Assembly: GCA_009760855.2 (NCBI GenBank)
Contig: WPIO01000007.1
Coordinates: 5,763,501 to 5,827,500 of the forward strand
From: Cristatella mucedo
Taxonomy: Eukaryota > Bryozoa > Phylactolaemata > Cristatellidae
Length of the DNA: 64,000 nucleotides
Direction: 5' to 3'
The notes beneath the pieces are model-generated. The model was not told where the DNA came from. It did no database searches and worked only from the letters and a program-made list of their open reading frames with translations. This document shows positions 60,421-64,000 of this stretch, one piece after another. The translations under genes and the position numbers were made by a program. Numbering within the stretch: position 1 is the first letter of the stretch; every line of letters starts with the position of its first letter.

Positions 60421-61369
60421 CTAAGACCAGGAACGAGTACAGATACAGCAGCGCCATCTGCATAGAAATGAAAGCCCGGTTTTGGCTTGGTGATTGCACC
60501 GGCAAGACTATGGGTATACACTGGGGATTGATGAGCTGAAACAGATCCCTTTAGTACTCTGTTCTTTAAAGGCTTTACGGATGACTGTTACATATTTTAA
60601 TATCAGTGCACCCAACTAAAGACTTACTTCATCTGAGGCGCTCTTAAAATTTCTTATAATTATGATTAGGATAGTAATTTAAATGCATTTAAATATTCCT
60701 CTTGAGATAGTAGCAAAACTATTGATTTGCAGCGCGAATGATGCCTGCGATGGTTCGTTCAAGAAGGACTCAAGTGATCACTGGTATCAGGTACCTGCTG
60801 TAAGCTCAAGGAAAACCAGGAGAGGGACTCAACGCAAGCCAGAATTCCTTACACACTCGTTATACACCCACGGTAGTGCTGACTCTGTGGACTGATTTTC
60901 TGTAAAATCTGATACGAACGCACTTTCTAGGCTTGTTTTTTTTCATAAGACAATAAATTGTCTGCCACTATTCGTCTCAGCGTGTTTGGTAAAAACCGAA
61001 GCTACTAAACCAGGGGCAAGTTGTTGAAATTTTTGTATAATGTTGACTCTTAATGAGCGGCCTCAAAACAGCCTTTGGAAGGATGCACTGACAGACGAGA
61101 TTATAAAATGTTTCTTACGCTTGTTATATAAGGTAGTTGGTATTGTATGCATATCACACGGATTAAATTTACAGGGTCTAGAGAGCTTTTAGAGCAATTT
61201 TAGACTAGGGGGATAGACTTCGAGATGAGGTCAGTAGTAGCAAGCTTTTTGGTAGACATTAAGATAAAGCAAGGAACGGCAAAGGCGGTAGTCGAGTGAA
61301 AGTCGAATAACAAATTAACCTTGCGATGAACCATCGGATACTTCAAATTATAATATCAATAACAAAACA

Positions 61370-62365
61370 TTGTTAGAATGTTCTCAGAGAAAAAAACCCT
61401 TTTCTAGTCTCTTTACAATTATTGTAAGGTAAGCGTGTCAATGGATTGGTGTCGACTGCATTCAGTGACAGCGTACATAAACATGAAATAAAGACAATTT
61501 GTCCGGCCCGGAAAGTACCGAAAGGAACAGATAATATTAAATAAATAATAAATCCTAGCTGATTAAACAGCCTCTTTTTTGTTTAGCGACAGAAGAGCCT
61601 TTACGGCTATCACCACCACTTGCAGTGGCGATAAAGGATCGCCCACCGCAGGAATCGAACCCGCGACCTCGGGACGGAGGTCGGGAAAGCAACCGCTTTA
61701 CCCAGTGTGCCATCACGGCTCACCACTATTCACTAGTCTTTTTAAATGCCATCGATTCAGAGGATGTCGACCGTATAGTCTGGCGTGAGTTCTAGGCTTT
61801 CAAAACGTACGAAAAAAGGTATGGTCACTACTGATTTGAGGTAGGTTCGTGAAAATTATGACTTTGACTTTGTGACGAGTCAGGAGAGCAGGTAGTACTA
61901 TGCTTAACCTCATTGGGCAGTAGTGCGAATAAGTAGACTGGAGAAAGAGAATAAAGGGAACTAAACTTGAGTGACAAAAACCAAAAGTCCGGACGCTGCT
62001 TGATGGGGGAACCATTTCCGGTCGGTGAATAGCAATGTAATGTGACAGCTGCGACTCTTTACGATAGACAAGTTAAGCTGAGGAGCTGAGCTGGTTTTTG
62101 CAGCACCTCTAAGCGCCTTGTAGCAGAGTTCAGAAGAACTGCAATCAGTGTGTTACATAAGTCGAGACAGGTTCTACCAAATGCATAAATCAACTTCGAT
62201 GTCCGAAATTTTGCAATATTACGCAGCTAAGAGTTGTCATACTTGCATAGCTGATATTATCATCCAGTGAAAGGCTACTTTGTAATGGTACACCCAGAAG
62301 TCGTGAAAATGCTAGTGGAGATAAAGTTGACGAACACATTTCGAGAGATAGGTACTCGATAACAC
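61370..62365 (-). mobile_element. Old L2-like LINE interrupted by a SINE1
   Basis: 3' UTR remains at 61370-61520 and C-terminal to middle regions at 61722-62365. A SINE1 lies between them. Highly diverged. Confidence 0.62.
61535..61722 (-). mobile_element. SINE1 (tRNA-derived)
   Basis: TAAA-rich tail complement, 'ctagctgattaaacagcctc', body, B-box complement 'ggaatcgaacccgcgacctc' and head ending 'gccatcacggctcacc'. One of the best preserved copies. Confidence 0.82.
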
Positions 62366-62511
62366 AGAAGCGGCTAGATGTGGAGGCAGGTAAAGCGCTG
62401 CTGCTGCTGCGCTTGGGTACGATAAGCGCTGGTCGGACTGAGGAGGCCGGTCGATCGGAGGAGGAGCGGCCGGAAGCGACAGCAGCAATTTCGACGGTGT
62501 ATAAAAGAAGT

Positions 62512-62658
62512 AAAAGAAATAATTCATTTGTATATCGCCCCAAGATAACTTAATCTCTATTCAGGCGCTTCACATATGCCTCCGGGCTCGAGCCCATGAC
62601 CTCAGACAGACCGTGGTCGGGGGCGAGCACCTTAACCGCTGGACCAAACCCGCTCGGC
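62512..62658 (-). mobile_element. SINE2 (tRNA head, L2-like tail)
   Basis: L2-like tail complement ('taatctctattcaggcgctt'), B-box complement 'cgggctcgagcccatgacct' and head ending 'ccgctggaccaaacccgctc' on the + strand. Confidence 0.8.
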
Positions 62659-63500
62659 GACAAGGCGACGAAAGCAAAGCCAGCAGTGATGCCGATAGAC
62701 ATATCCGAAGAAGTGGCGGCAGAGCTCGCAGAGACGGAGGCAGAGCCAGGAAACTCGGCGTCCCCGAGCGAGGCGGAGGCGTACGGAAAAGAGGCGGCAG
62801 CGTCCGGCAAAGAGGCCGCTGTGTTCGCCAAAGAGGCGGCTGTGTGCACCAGAGAAGCGGTCGCGGCGGCCGGGGAGGCACCGGTAGAGAGCGAAACAGC
62901 ACGCGTGGTCAGCTAGTCGGCGCTAATGGTTCTGGAGGAGACGGCGGCAGGGAGCGAAGCATCAGCGATTGCGGAAGTGCGTGATGCGCACGCTAAGGAG
63001 GAGGGCGAAACGCTCGCTGGGAAGGCACGCGAGATGCTCACTTTGCGGTAGGACGCGTAGTCCGAGGAGTGGCAGCAACAAAAGGTCAAAAGGTAGCGCA
63101 GTGTATGGTCGCCTCTGTCTCCGTACTGCTGGTGGTAGAGTCGCGCGAGGTGCCAGCAGAAGACACGAACGCAAATGTGCAGGAGCGGCCACAGGCTAAG
63201 GCGCGTAAGCGGCAGAAGCGAGCAGCTAATGAAAACCTGACGGAAACCAACGGCGACCCGGCGCAAGACTTTGAGGTGACGGGCTGCGACGCGCCGTTGG
63301 TTCGCGGCGTGCCGCAGGGCTTTGAAGCCGCTCAGGCCACAGAAGCTGCGCGGGATGGCGCAGGCGAACTGCGCCTCGGTGCTGTTTACTTTCGAGGCAT
63401 TGTTGCGCTGTTATTTACATTTATTGTCATATACATTTATTGCGTTGTTATTCCCTGCGGCCATTTATGGCTTAGAGCGATTTATGGCTGTGCTATTTAA
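62659..63500 (+). CDS. Heptad-repeat Ala/Glu-rich reading frame and following basic frame
   Basis: After a SINE2 copy the + strand is open to a TAG at 62914. It encodes about seven 7-residue repeats such as PSEAEAY, GKEAAAS, GKEAAVF, AKEAAVC, TREAVAA. The same frame reopens past that TAG (LEETAAGSEASAIAEVRD) to a stop at 63050. A second frame, 63069-63500, gives KARKRQKRAANENL, a basic nuclear-signal-like patch, and a hydrophobic IVALLFTFIVIYIYCVVI near its end. All three parts are GC-rich. This could be a broken gene, several exons or a minisatellite. Confidence 0.28.
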
Positions 63501-63746
63501 GTAGCGGGCTGCAGAGGCCCGTCAGTTACGTCGAGGACGCCGTGCAAAGCGGTCGCCTACGGGCCAATCGCGGCTGTCTAGCGCAAGAATGCCTCAGCTA
63601 CGCCTTCAGCGTCTGGCGCATGGAGGGCACCTGGGACGGACAGATGCTCTGACCGCCCTCCGTCAGACGCCTCGCCGGCTGCCGCGCACGCCGGAAGTGA
63701 AGAGACGCCGCGAGAGCAAAATGTTTGACGTACTCCCTCTCTCTGC

Positions 63747-63747
63747 C

Positions 63748-63808
<61 letters not shown>

Positions 63809-63850
63809 CGTCTCTCTCTCTCTCTCCTCTCTCTCTCTCCCTCCCTCTCT
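63747..63850. repeat. (CT)n microsatellite
   Basis: About 45 CT units with a CGCCGT interruption and CTCC units towards the end. Confidence 0.95.
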
Positions 63851-64000
63851 CGATCTTCTCGATTTACGTCCCTGCAACACTTATCCTGGAGCCGTGACCT
63901 TGCATTTCGTCGTCTGTTTGCAGGCATTCCGATTCTAGCGTATTCTCGAAAGGGAGTACTCCGGGTTCGTAATTGACGGCCTCAATTGAGTATGCAGAGC

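Larger units (their letters stand above)
59470..60905 (-). mobile_element. L2-like LINE interrupted by a SINE1 pair
   Basis: Minus-strand pieces lie at 59470-60126 and 60421-60905 in the order of one old element, from the C-terminal domain to the STESALL-like region. The gap is filled by two SINE1 copies in opposite orientation. Confidence 0.65.

Overview
This window looks like nuclear DNA of a metazoan, probably an invertebrate. Genes are split by GT-AG introns, AATAAA signals follow coding ends, and LINE/SINE pairs with long dinucleotide microsatellites are abundant. Nothing prokaryotic was seen: no operons, ribosome binding sites, CRISPR arrays or rRNA. Reading by eye cannot fix the phylum. 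The mix of an L2/CR1-like LINE with an ATT tail, tRNA-derived SINEs and moderate GC would fit many lophotrochozoans or other invertebrates.

Two host genes could be assembled exon by exon. A compact three-exon gene on the + strand (4462-5244) encodes a 193-residue tyrosine/proline-rich protein that I do not recognise. It has an upstream CRE palindrome and a downstream AATAAA. A minus-strand gene (22153 down to about 14962 or 14758) has six well-supported exons joining in phase. It encodes a homologue of PRR11, a proline-rich cell-cycle/actin protein, with the family's Cys pair, coiled coil, polyproline run, two short conserved D-L motifs and the C-terminal SPGGTPL / GLTP blocks. Single exons that fit splice sites exactly but have no known product lie at 36219-36430 (-) and 54485-54950 (-). 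Weaker coding candidates lie at 10.5, 22.3, 29.1, 31.2, 32.5, 41.1, 48.8, 49.6, 50.6 and 62.7-63.5 kb.

Most of the rest is repeats. About twenty pieces of one L2/CR1-like non-LTR retrotransposon lie on both strands, often with SINEs nested in them. The longest (43952-46765) keeps most of the endonuclease and reverse transcriptase but is 5'-truncated and frameshifted. Two tRNA-derived SINE families are present. SINE1 has a 3' end reading about 'aaagaggctRttaaatcagc' and a TTTA tail. SINE2 has a 3' end that matches the L2 tail, the classical sign of a SINE mobilised by a LINE. A diverged tandem satellite of about 167 bp per unit, with internal 10-bp phasing of CAAT, fills 36.9-39.66 kb. A dispersed repeat (R1) occurs twice, at 43.46-47.6 kb and 55.93-56.95 kb; the second copy lacks the L2 and so shows its insertion site.

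The layout is: 0-4 kb, GC-rich patches and an L2 tail; 4.3-5.3 kb, the three-exon gene; 5.4-14.7 kb, L2 and SINE1 pieces; 14.8-22.6 kb, PRR11-like gene with repeats in its introns; 23-28.2 kb, microsatellites and nested L2; 28.5-36.9 kb, GC-rich patches with possible exons; 36.9-39.7 kb, satellite; 39.7-47.6 kb, L2, microsatellite and R1; 48-55 kb, possible exons, microsatellites and L2; 55-62.7 kb, L2/SINE/R1; 62.6-63.6 kb, GC-rich heptad-repeat reading frame.
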